Assembly (NCBI RefSeq): GCF_008923725.1
Contig: NZ_WBPF01000013.1
Span: 372,001 to 436,000, forward strand
DNA length: 64,000 nucleotides
Direction of reading: 5' to 3'
Source of the DNA: Bacillus sp. CH140a_4T
GTDB taxonomy: Bacteria; Bacillota; Bacilli; Bacillales; Bacillaceae_G
The translations under genes and the position numbers were made by a program. This document shows, piece by piece, positions 57,257-64,000 of the stretch (position 1 is the stretch's first letter; each line of letters begins with the position of its first letter). Under the pieces are notes generated by a model that saw nothing but the letters and a program-made list of their open reading frames with translations, was not told the DNA's origin and searched no databases.

Positions 57257-58042
57257 ACTTAATGATTTGCCTGCAACACGCTCAAATAAACCTGGGAATA
57301 GTGCATAAAGTTTTGGACCCATGCCCATCCACTTCGGTAAGTTTACTTCACGCTTTTTCGTTTGCATCGATTTTACGATTTGCTCTGCTACATATGTTGG
57401 TTTTAACATGTACCGTCCCATATTTTTCACATATGTACCGGATTGATCAGCTATTTCAAAAAAGTTCGTATCTATCGGACCTGGATTAATCGCTGTTACG
57501 AAAACATTTGTACTAGACAACTCCATGCGTAAACTATTCGTAAATCCTAATACTGCATGTTTCGTCGCTGCATACGCACTCGATTTCGGAGTTGCAATTT
57601 TCCCAGCAAGTGAAGCAATATTAATAATATGTCCTTCGTTCCTTTTCACCATATAGGGTAGTACCGCTTTCGTACAAGCTACTAATCCAAATACATTTAC
57701 TTGGAACATATCTTTCACTTCATCCATTGAAGCATCTTCAAATGTTTTAAAAATACCAAATCCCGCATTGTTTACTAATATATCAATACGTCCCACTTCT
57801 TGTAATACCTTTGAAAAAACAGATTGTACTTCCGTCTCTTCACTTACATCTAATACATAATAATAGCAAGGCGTATTATAAGTTTCTTTAATTTTGTCTG
57901 CTAACGCTTTTAATTTCTTTTCTGTTCTAGCCATTAATACTGGAGTCGCCCCCTGCTCTGCAACTTGCATTGCAACTTGCTCTCCAATTCCACTAGAAGC
58001 ACCTGTAATGACGATTACTTTATCTTGTAAACGTCCTGTCAT
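57248..58042 (-). CDS. yqjQ: Short-chain dehydrogenase, YqjQ-like
   Basis: A 264-residue classical SDR: NAD(P) motif VITGASSGIGEQVAMQ, NNAGFGI, catalytic Ser in IINIASLAG and YAATKHA with Tyr and Lys. An amphipathic C-terminus follows. Start at ATG 58042 behind AGGTGA, which overlaps the yqjP stop; GTG 58051 would leave no ribosome binding site. Substrate unknown. Confidence 0.87.
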   Translation of the reverse strand: MTGRLQDKVIVITGASSGIGEQVAMQVAEQGATPVLMARTEKKLKALADKIKETYNTPCYYYVLDVSEETEVQSVFSKVLQEVGRIDILVNNAGFGIFKTFEDASMDEVKDMFQVNVFGLVACTKAVLPYMVKRNEGHIINIASLAGKIATPKSSAYAATKHAVLGFTNSLRMELSSTNVFVTAINPGPIDTNFFEIADQSGTYVKNMGRYMLKPTYVAEQIVKSMQTKKREVNLPKWMGMGPKLYALFPGLFERVAGKSLSKK

Positions 58043-58051
58043 TGCTGTCAC

Positions 58052-59005
58052 CTACTTTGCATAATAAATCAATTGTTGCGAAGATTCATCAATCATCACT
58101 TGTTGATTATATGCTAAAAAGTCTAATTGTCCAACAGTTTCTGAAATAGTAAGCGGCAATTGCTCCTTATATAATACCGGAAATAGTTTTACACATACTT
58201 CAAATGCTGTCATTGGTTTTTCCTTTAATAACTCAAGCACTTTAAACGCACGTGTTTCTTGCTTTTGTAATCTTGTTTCAATAAGTTGTTTCACATTTAG
58301 AACATCTTCTCCATGTCCTGATAAAATGCGCGAAATATTCATTTCACTTAAACGCTTTAACGTTTGATTATATTGTAATAACGGACGCGCCCTTTCCGTT
58401 TGTCCTTCATATGGTGGTTCTAATATGGGATTCGAAGAAATATGACTAATGAGAGCATCCCCGCCAATTAATATTCCATCAGATTCTCTATATAATGAAA
58501 TATGAGTGGAAGCATGACCTGGTGTTTCGATTACTGTAAACCCAGGCATTGAATCAATACGATCTCCCTCTCTCACAGTATGCGTTAACGATCTATTACA
58601 AGAATATTTAAGTGTCTTCGTCGTCAATAACGCCTCGTCTTTCAAAAATGCTGCTGGGACACCAAATTGCAAAGCTGTCTCTCTAAAAAACTCATGATAC
58701 CACTTTAAAAATTCTGGATTTTGCGTGATCCAAGGCTTATTCCAAGGGTGTCCAATAATGTTCGTTTTCTCAGAAAATATATTTAAAAGCCCACAATGAT
58801 CCGCATGATGATGCGTAATGACTACTGTTTCAATATCTTCTATCGCATATCCTAATGCACCTAATTGCCTTTCTAACGAACCTCTTGCCTCTTCTGTATT
58901 CGTCCCTGTATCAATTAATGTTAACGTCTCCCCCTCAACTAAAAACACATTCACAGTTTCAACTGCAAATGGCACAGGAATCTCCATTCGGTGAATCGCC
59001 GTCAT
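58052..59005 (-). CDS. yqjP: Metallo-beta-lactamase-fold hydrolase, YqjP-like
   Basis: A 317-residue MBL-fold protein. Metal site VVITHHHADHCGLLNIF, downstream His in VIETPGHASTHISLY and Asp/His in GILIGGDALISH and RILSGHGEDV. The C-terminal 80 residues are a winged-helix-like domain typical of LACTB2/YqjP types. Start at ATG 59005 behind GGGGGG; 49 upstream codons overlap the proI promoter region and are excluded. Confidence 0.86.
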   Translation of the reverse strand: MTAIHRMEIPVPFAVETVNVFLVEGETLTLIDTGTNTEEARGSLERQLGALGYAIEDIETVVITHHHADHCGLLNIFSEKTNIIGHPWNKPWITQNPEFLKWYHEFFRETALQFGVPAAFLKDEALLTTKTLKYSCNRSLTHTVREGDRIDSMPGFTVIETPGHASTHISLYRESDGILIGGDALISHISSNPILEPPYEGQTERARPLLQYNQTLKRLSEMNISRILSGHGEDVLNVKQLIETRLQKQETRAFKVLELLKEKPMTAFEVCVKLFPVLYKEQLPLTISETVGQLDFLAYNQQVMIDESSQQLIYYAK

Positions 59006-59171
59006 GCTTAGCCCCCCTGTCTCTTTCCGGTTCAAAAATGAATACTTCTTCAGTTTACAACTTCTATATATTTTTGTCATTATTTTCAGATAAAAAGAGG
59101 TGTTTCCTATAAAAAAACGAATGTATGTACATTTATAAGCATTTCTAACCAAATTTAAAGGAGGAACATCA

Positions 59172-60011
59172 TTGTCTACTCAAAATATTTCCTTTCTCGG
59201 TGCAGGCTCTATTGCTGAAGCTATTATTGGTGGCTTGTTACATGCAAATGTTGTAAAAGGCGAACAAATTACTGTAAGTAATCGGTCTAACGAGACAAGG
59301 TTGCAGGAGCTACATAACAAATACGGCGTCAAAGGTACGCATAATAAAAAAGAGCTACTTACTAATACAAATATTCTTTTTCTAGCAATGAAACCGAAGG
59401 ATGTTGCAGAAGCGCTTACCCCTTTTAAAGAAGACATACATAATAACCTGCTTATTATTTCGTTATTAGCAGGTGTTTCTACTCACTCGATTAGAAACCT
59501 ACTTCAAAAAGACGTTCCGATTATTCGTGCAATGCCAAATACATCTGCAGCTATTTTAAAATCAGCTACTGCTATCTCACCTTCAAAACATGCAACAGCG
59601 GAACATATTCAAACTGCCATAGCTTTATTTGAAACGATCGGTCTCGTCTCTGTTGTAGAGGAAGAAGATATGCATGCTGTCACTGCATTATCTGGAAGTG
59701 GGCCTGCTTATATTTATTACGTAGTAGAAGCGATGGAAGAAGCTGCAAAAAAAATCGGTTTAAAAGAAGATGTTGCAAAGTCACTTATTCTTCAAACGAT
59801 GATTGGTGCTGCTGAGATGCTAAAAGCAAGTGAAAAACACCCTTCTATTTTGCGAAAGGAAATTACTTCTCCTGGTGGAACGACCGAAGCAGGTATTGAA
59901 GTATTACAAGAACATAAATTTCAACAAGCGCTTATTTCTTGTATTACACAGGCTACACAACGATCACATAATCTTGGGAAAACATTAGAACAACTAACAA
60001 AAGAAAAATAA
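59172..60011 (+). CDS. proI: Pyrroline-5-carboxylate reductase
   Basis: A 279-residue enzyme making proline from pyrroline-5-carboxylate. NADPH motif ISFLGAGSIAEAIIGGLL, IRAMPNTSAAILKSATAI, and ALSGSGPAYIYYVVEAMEEA. TTG start at 59172 behind AAAGGAGG. Position next to yqjP identifies the ProI (YqjO) paralogue rather than ProG or ProH. Confidence 0.92.
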   Translation: MSTQNISFLGAGSIAEAIIGGLLHANVVKGEQITVSNRSNETRLQELHNKYGVKGTHNKKELLTNTNILFLAMKPKDVAEALTPFKEDIHNNLLIISLLAGVSTHSIRNLLQKDVPIIRAMPNTSAAILKSATAISPSKHATAEHIQTAIALFETIGLVSVVEEEDMHAVTALSGSGPAYIYYVVEAMEEAAKKIGLKEDVAKSLILQTMIGAAEMLKASEKHPSILRKEITSPGGTTEAGIEVLQEHKFQQALISCITQATQRSHNLGKTLEQLTKEK

Positions 60012-60050
60012 AGAAATGGAGCTCAATCTTACTTGAGCTCCATTTCTTTA
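60010..60050. terminator. Bidirectional terminator between proI and sdaAA
   Basis: Seventeen-bp stem including GAAATGGAGCTCAA and its complement, with A and T runs. Confidence 0.9.
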
Positions 60051-60064
60051 TAAACATATATTTT

Positions 60065-60943
60065 TTAGTTATTAATCTTCCCAAAAATCTCTTCTTGCAG
60101 ACGGCGACCAGTCGGTGTTGCTGCAAGTCCACCTTCTGCTGTTTCACGAAGTGCTACTGGCATCGTTTGTCCGATTCTAAACATTGCCTCAATTACTTCA
60201 TCACATGGAATTGTACTCGTTACGCCAGCTAATGCTAAATCAGCTGAAATCATCGCATTCGCAGCTCCTGCTGCATTACGTTTTACACAAGGTACTTCTA
60301 CAAGCCCTGCAACAGGATCACATACTAAACCAAGCATATTCTTTAATGAAATTGCCATCGCTGTAGCTGCTTGATCTTGTGTTCCACCAGCCATCTCAAC
60401 TGCTGCTGCTGCTGCCATTCCACTTGCTGAACCTACTTCAGCTTGGCAACCTCCTGCCGCGCCGGAAATACAAGCGTTATTCGCAACAACCATACCGAAA
60501 GCTCCTGCTGTAAATAAGAATTCAATCATTTCTTCACGTGTAGGCTGTAACTTCTCTTGCAGTGCAAACAGTACACCTGGCACTGTTCCAGCAGAACCTG
60601 CTGTTGGTGTTGCACAAATAATTCCCATCGCTGCGTTTACTTCATTTGTTGCAACAGCTTTACTCACTGCGTCCAAAATCGTATCTCCAGATAAGCCTTT
60701 TCCGCTATTCATATACGTCTGAACTTTTACAGCATCTCCGCCAGTTAAACCAGTTGGTGATTTCACACCGCGAATACCACGTTCTACTGCTTGCTCCATC
60801 ACGACTAAGTTCTTTTCCATACCAGCAATTACTTCTTCACGTGAAATACTTCTTGTTTCCATTTCACATTGAATCATAATTTCTGCGATTTTTACATTTT
60901 GTTCTTTAGCTTGCGCCACTAGTTCCGCTGCGTTCCGAAACAT
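60065..60943 (-). CDS. sdaAA: L-serine dehydratase, alpha subunit
   Basis: A 292-residue subunit of the iron-sulfur serine deaminase (serine to pyruvate and ammonia). Cluster cysteines fall in IICATPTAGSAGTVPGVLFA, NNACISGAAGGCQAEVGSAS and LGLVCDPVAGLVEVPCVKRN. Start at ATG 60943 behind GGGGGG. Eighteen bases after sdaAB. Confidence 0.94.
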   Translation of the reverse strand: MFRNAAELVAQAKEQNVKIAEIMIQCEMETRSISREEVIAGMEKNLVVMEQAVERGIRGVKSPTGLTGGDAVKVQTYMNSGKGLSGDTILDAVSKAVATNEVNAAMGIICATPTAGSAGTVPGVLFALQEKLQPTREEMIEFLFTAGAFGMVVANNACISGAAGGCQAEVGSASGMAAAAAVEMAGGTQDQAATAMAISLKNMLGLVCDPVAGLVEVPCVKRNAAGAANAMISADLALAGVTSTIPCDEVIEAMFRIGQTMPVALRETAEGGLAATPTGRRLQEEIFGKINN

Positions 60944-60961
60944 GGTGTGTCCCCCCTGCAA

Positions 60962-61621
60962 TTATTCCATAATAGTTACTTGACAAATATTTTGTTGCGC
61001 GTTTATTTCTTCAATCACTTCATCTGCTAATAATTCATCTGTTTCAATAACCATCAGCGCTCTTCTACCTTTTTCTTTACGAGAAACACTCATTGTACTA
61101 ATGTTAATTTCATGTTTCGCAAGGATTGAAGCTACTGCTGCAATAGCACCGAAGCGATCGTTATTTACAATAAGTAGTGCTGGACTCGTGCCTGTTAATT
61201 GAAGATCGAATCCGTTTAATTCTACAACTTCAATTTTACCGCCACCAATTGAGCAAGCAACAACTTCAATTTCTTCTTCACCTTTATACAAACGAATTCT
61301 CGCTGTATTTGGGTGAGGTGCATTTGCATCTTCTTCAATGAATTCCACTTCAATTTCGCGCTCTTTTGCTATGTCTAGCGCCTCTGGAATACGTAAGTCA
61401 TCTGTTTCAAACCCTAATATCCCACCGATCAGTGCTACATCTGTACCATGCCCACGATACGTCTTTGCAAATGATCCATATAATGAAATGCTTACTCTTT
61501 CTGGTTCATGACGAAACAGCTGGCGAGCAACTTGCCCCATTCTTGCTGCGCCTGCTGTATGTGAACTTGATGGGCCAATCATAACTGGACCAATAATATC
61601 AAATACTGAGCGATACTTCAT
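60962..61621 (-). CDS. sdaAB: L-serine dehydratase, beta subunit
   Basis: A 219-residue subunit: N-terminal FDIIGPVMIGPSSSHTAGAA motif and C-terminal ACT domain (LLIVNNDRFGAIAAVASILA to ALMVIETDE, residues 148-215) that may sense serine. Second ATG chosen for spacing from GGGGGA. First gene of the pair. Confidence 0.93.
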   Translation of the reverse strand: MKYRSVFDIIGPVMIGPSSSHTAGAARMGQVARQLFRHEPERVSISLYGSFAKTYRGHGTDVALIGGILGFETDDLRIPEALDIAKEREIEVEFIEEDANAPHPNTARIRLYKGEEEIEVVACSIGGGKIEVVELNGFDLQLTGTSPALLIVNNDRFGAIAAVASILAKHEINISTMSVSRKEKGRRALMVIETDELLADEVIEEINAQQNICQVTIME

Positions 61622-61624
61622 CAT

Positions 61625-61900
61625 AACTCCCCCTAAACCTCTATGAAAAAAATTTTTACTATTCTATTAAGCTACCAAATCGGTTGCTTTTCTAGTTGTA
61701 CTACGAATTTATTCCGCTGTACGAATTGGATCGTTTTTGAATAACAGTGAAACAATATATCCTGAAATAATACTAGTGACCATAATAAATAAGAAACTTA
61801 GCATTACCTTCATTTAAAAATAATATAAGCTAATCCACAATAAAGTCCGGTAGCAACCCAAAGTTTAACACAGAACCACTTACAAGGATAGCATAAACAA
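61625..61900 (-). pseudogene. Upstream region of sdaAB with membrane-protein remnants or a tiny ORF
   Basis: A 34-codon minus-strand ORF (61709-61813) reads MKVMLSFLFIMVTSIISGYI ending KNDPIRTAE, a single hydrophobic helix with a weak ribosome binding site. Further upstream on the same strand, another frame reads YAILVSGSVLNFGLLPDFIV up to a stop (about 61850-61920). These look like pieces of a lost permease, or a small membrane protein; I cannot decide. Confidence 0.35.
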
Positions 61901-61966
61901 GTGAAACTTTAATTAGTAGGGATTTTGTCCATCCCACTGATTATTAGCCCGCAAATAGCGGATAAA
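61893..61966. repeat. Shortened bcr1-like element
   Basis: GTGAAACTTTAATTAGTAGG starts at 61901, followed by a hairpin (AGTAGGGA with TCCCACT) and then directly the far end GCAAATAGCGG at 61961. The middle 85 or so bases of a full element are missing. ATAAA is found near both sides (61893-61897, 61962-61966), the second shared with the full copy. Confidence 0.6.
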
Positions 61967-62118
61967 GTGAAACTTTAATCAGTGGGGGTTTTGTTCATCC
62001 CCCACTGATTATTAGTTGAACCAATCGGACGTTTACGGACAGTTGATCTCCCACCTAACTTCTTTGCTCCAACTGAATTTTGAGGTGGGAGTTTTACTGT
62101 CCGTTAACGCGGGATAAA
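61962..62118. repeat. bcr1 element with ATAAA flanking duplication
   Basis: A 147-bp element (61967-62113) between ATAAA repeats, same orientation and about 85% identical by eye to the copy at 26999-27144: GTGAAACTTTAATCAGTGGG start, CCCCCACTGATTATTAGTTG, CAATCGGACG, GGTGGGAG, ending CGCGGG. Differences in the second hairpin are compensatory (GGACAGT with ACTGTCC here; GGGCAGT with ACTGCCC there), so RNA or DNA structure is conserved. Confidence 0.8.
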
Positions 62119-62366
62119 TTATAATCTGCCCTCATTATAGCTTGTTTTTAATAAAACGCTTACTTTTATTGAATTTTAAAAGTTCTGAATAACAATCTGT
62201 TTTTACCATTTGTACCACTCGTATGTCGTCTGACTTATATAACAGTTTTTCTAAATAATCGCTACTATGTATTTTTATCCTATATCTTCACATCATTAAA
62301 ACTTTCTGTTTCATCCCCTATAAGTATAAAATGATAACAGTTTTATTTTTGATTTTTTTTAGAAAT
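62119..62366. other. AT-rich intergenic region, no gene seen
   Basis: About 250 bases between the bcr1 element and the rnz terminator. No ORF with a ribosome binding site, no hairpin of note. Confidence 0.4.
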
Positions 62367-62399
62367 AAAAAAATGGCAACCTCTTGTCGCCATTTTTTC
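62367..62399 (-). terminator. Terminator of rnz
   Basis: Stem with AATGGC/GCCATT core between A7 and T6 runs, ten bases after the stop codon. Confidence 0.75.
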
Positions 62400-62408
62400 A
62401 TACCATTA

Positions 62409-63332
62409 TTACCTTTCTACTGGAAATGATTTCAAATCCGTAGCTATTTCTGTATTAGAAAATAACTCTCTTGCCTCTTTCAATAATTCCTTATATGTAT
62501 CTCCTTGATAACGAGAACTAATATGAGTCAATATTAAACGTTTTGCATTTGCCTGAAGTGCAATACTCGCAGCTTGCTTAGATGTGGAATGAAAATAATC
62601 ATACGCTTGTTGTTCATCTTCTGCCGCGAAAGTTGCTTCATGAACAAGTACGTCAGCGTCTTGTGCTAGCTCTCTACTCGCTTCACAATATCTTGTATCA
62701 CCTAAAATGGTAATAACTCTTCCCTTTTGAGGTGGGCCGATAAAATCTTTTCCGTTTAGTATCGTACCATTTTCTAATTCAACTACTTCTCCATCTTTTA
62801 AACGTTTAAAGAGTGGACCTGGTTTCACACCCATCTCCAGTAATTTATCGACTAAAAGGGCACCTTGTATATCTTTCTCTATAATACGATACCCAAAACA
62901 TTCAATACCATGTGACAATCTTTTCGTTTCTACATGAAATTCATTATCTTCAAACACAGTACCTTCTTCTGTTATCTCAACAATTTCAAGTGGATATTTT
63001 ACATGTGTCGTACTTACTGATAATGCCACTTCAATAAATTGTTTAATTCCTTTTGGTCCATACACTGTTAAAGGTGTAGTCCCTCCTTGAAATGAACGGC
63101 TTCCTAATAAACCAGGCAAACCAAAAATATGATCACCATGTAAATGCGTAATAAATATTTTTTCAATGCGGCGTGGGCGTACTGATGTATGTAATATTTG
63201 ATGTTGCGTCGCCTCGCCACAATCAAATAACCAAGTCTGTCCTCGTTCTTCTAACAATTGCAAAGCAATTGCTGAAACATTCCTTCCTTTCGAAGGAACA
63301 CCTGCACCAGTTCCTAAAAATACAAATTCCAC
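62409..63332 (-). CDS. rnz: Ribonuclease Z, tRNA 3' processing
   Basis: A 307-residue MBL-fold endonuclease that removes the 3' trailer from tRNA precursors lacking CCA. Zinc site [27 protein letters not shown] with a metal Asp, [14 protein letters not shown] and ILTHISSRY; the flexible arm lies in the middle (near residues 155-175). GTG start at 63332 behind GGAGGAAAG. Confidence 0.95.
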   Translation of the reverse strand: MEFVFLGTGAGVPSKGRNVSAIALQLLEERGQTWLFDCGEATQHQILHTSVRPRRIEKIFITHLHGDHIFGLPGLLGSRSFQGGTTPLTVYGPKGIKQFIEVALSVSTTHVKYPLEIVEITEEGTVFEDNEFHVETKRLSHGIECFGYRIIEKDIQGALLVDKLLEMGVKPGPLFKRLKDGEVVELENGTILNGKDFIGPPQKGRVITILGDTRYCEASRELAQDADVLVHEATFAAEDEQQAYDYFHSTSKQAASIALQANAKRLILTHISSRYQGDTYKELLKEARELFSNTEIATDLKSFPVER

Positions 63333-63521
63333 TTTCTTTCCTCCAGCTCTTTATATAATCTACCTTTCATCTTACGGAATGTTATTTCAAATGGCAAATC
63401 GAATTTACATAACCAATCATCTAGACAACTATATAACACGAACATTATACTCAAAAAACTTAGATATCGTTCGTATTTTGTGTTAAAATAATTATACTAC
63501 ATGTTAAGGGAGCGTTTTATT

Positions 63522-63773
63522 ATGAAAGAAGCATTTCGTTTACAAACTGATTTTTCATCTTCATTTGATCGCTGGGTAAGTTCTTTCGTGTCAGATCACC
63601 CAGCACAATTAGAATGGACGACTTTGAAAGAATTAATCCATGAATATACAACAACACATACAAATGATTCGTTACCAACATATATTTCTTCAGCTTTAAC
63701 CTATTACGCACAACGCGTTTCAACAACAAACAGTTCAGAAATTGTTATTTTTGAAAATGCTACAATCTCATAA
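63522..63773 (+). CDS. Small protein of unknown function
   Basis: An 83-residue soluble protein (MKEAFRLQTDFSSSFDRWVS, ELIHEYTTTHTNDSLPTYIS, end SEIVIFENATIS). Start at ATG 63522 behind AAGGGAG; seven upstream codons lack a site. Followed by its own terminator. I do not recognise a family. Confidence 0.65.
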   Translation: MKEAFRLQTDFSSSFDRWVSSFVSDHPAQLEWTTLKELIHEYTTTHTNDSLPTYISSALTYYAQRVSTTNSSEIVIFENATIS

Positions 63774-63781
63774 TCTATAAT

Positions 63782-63810
63782 AAAAAAGCACTGTAATCAG
63801 TGCTTTTTTA
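63782..63810. terminator. Bidirectional terminator
   Basis: Stem AAAAAAGCACTG/CAGTGCTTTTTT with loop TAAT; ends the small plus-strand gene and the partial minus-strand gene. Confidence 0.88.
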
Positions 63811-64000
63811 TTTATACTTATTTAGCAAATCATCATATTCCGTCCAAAAATCTGTATACATACTTTGATCGAACTCATCTAAAATTATCTTTTCACTTGA
63901 GTGATTAAATAATTCTTTTGCTTGTAGTGCAAAAGAAACAATTTGTGTTCTATATTCACTTTCCTTCACTTCTATATGAATTCCTTCATAGTATGTAGCT
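63808..64000 (-). CDS. 3' end of an unidentified gene (runs off window)
   Basis: An open frame entering from the right edge for 63 codons and ending at TAA 63808-63810. It reads YYEGIHIEVKESEYRTQIVS, FALQAKELFNHSSEKIILDE and ends FWTEYDDLLNKYK. Acidic, helical, no membrane segment; I cannot assign a family from this part. Confidence 0.6.
   Translation of the reverse strand, partial: ATYYEGIHIEVKESEYRTQIVSFALQAKELFNHSSEKIILDEFDQSMYTDFWTEYDDLLNKYK

Noticed and set aside
58855..59152. Extended N-terminus of the YqjP-like protein and an antisense ORF
   Set aside because: The extension lacks a ribosome binding site while GGGGGG precedes ATG 59005; the antisense frame has no coding features.

Overview
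The window reads as a stretch of a low-GC, endospore-forming Firmicute chromosome of the Bacillus cereus group. The evidence is the spoIIA operon (spoIIAA-spoIIAB-sigF) between dacF and spoVAA, spoIIM, mciZ, fur-yqzK-xerD, drm-pupG, Bacillus-type ribosome binding sites with frequent TTG/GTG starts, and two copies of a roughly 146-bp hairpin repeat flanked by ATAAA (TTTAT on the other strand) that matches what I know of bcr1, a repeat confined to the B. cereus group. No rRNA, tRNA, CRISPR array or intact insertion sequence was seen.

Layout. 1-5.0 kb: start of spoVAA, a sodium-coupled amino acid importer with its 32-residue small subunit, the spoIIA operon and dacF (all minus). 5.0-7.5 kb: a YtrA-type GntR regulator, ABC ATPase and permease (plus), with an operator overlapping the promoter. 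7.7-12 kb: exported hypothetical, MarR regulator, SIMPL protein, purine permease, CorA transporter. 12-15.5 kb: nucleoside salvage operon drm-pupG-pdp. 15.8-23.4 kb: YtkA/FixH-like lipoprotein, xerD, yqzK, fur, spoIIM, acetyltransferase, nudF, mciZ, two aldo/keto reductases, GrpB-like protein, yqkE-like gene. 23.6-31.6 kb: secreted 5'-nucleotidase, regulators, hydrolases, a bcr1 element, a YuiF-like permease, yqkD/yqkC homologues and a CDGSH Fe-S protein. 31.8-35.7 kb: FMN riboswitch and ribD-ribE-ribBA-ribH. 36-42.5 kb: biotin operon bioADFHCB under a BirA operator, flanked by two small exported proteins that share a repeated motif. 42.5-44.5 kb: T-box leader with a duplicated antiterminator/terminator and an NhaC-family transporter. 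44.5-49.4 kb: wall-anchored cyclic-nucleotide phosphodiesterase, SGNH hydrolase, MarR regulator, Tyr/Gln-rich small protein, DUF2062 membrane protein. 49.8-51.6 kb: an accessory island with a WXG-type polymorphic toxin, a SMI1/KNR4 immunity protein and a decayed IS3-family element. 51.6-56.8 kb: argCJBDF. 57-61.6 kb: yqzH, yqjQ, yqjP, proI, sdaAB-sdaAA. 61.6-62.2 kb: a gene-poor patch with one full and one shortened bcr1 element. 62.4-64 kb: rnz, a small hypothetical and the 3' end of an unidentified gene.

Most of the window is conserved core: sporulation control, nucleoside salvage, riboflavin, biotin and arginine synthesis, each with its recognisable control element (FMN riboswitch, BirA box, T-box, Fur-like box). 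The accessory signal is concentrated in the toxin/immunity pair with its IS remnant, the bcr1 family and shortened relatives, and unusual leader structures: a long-range alternative pairing in the rib leader and a half-duplicated T-box.
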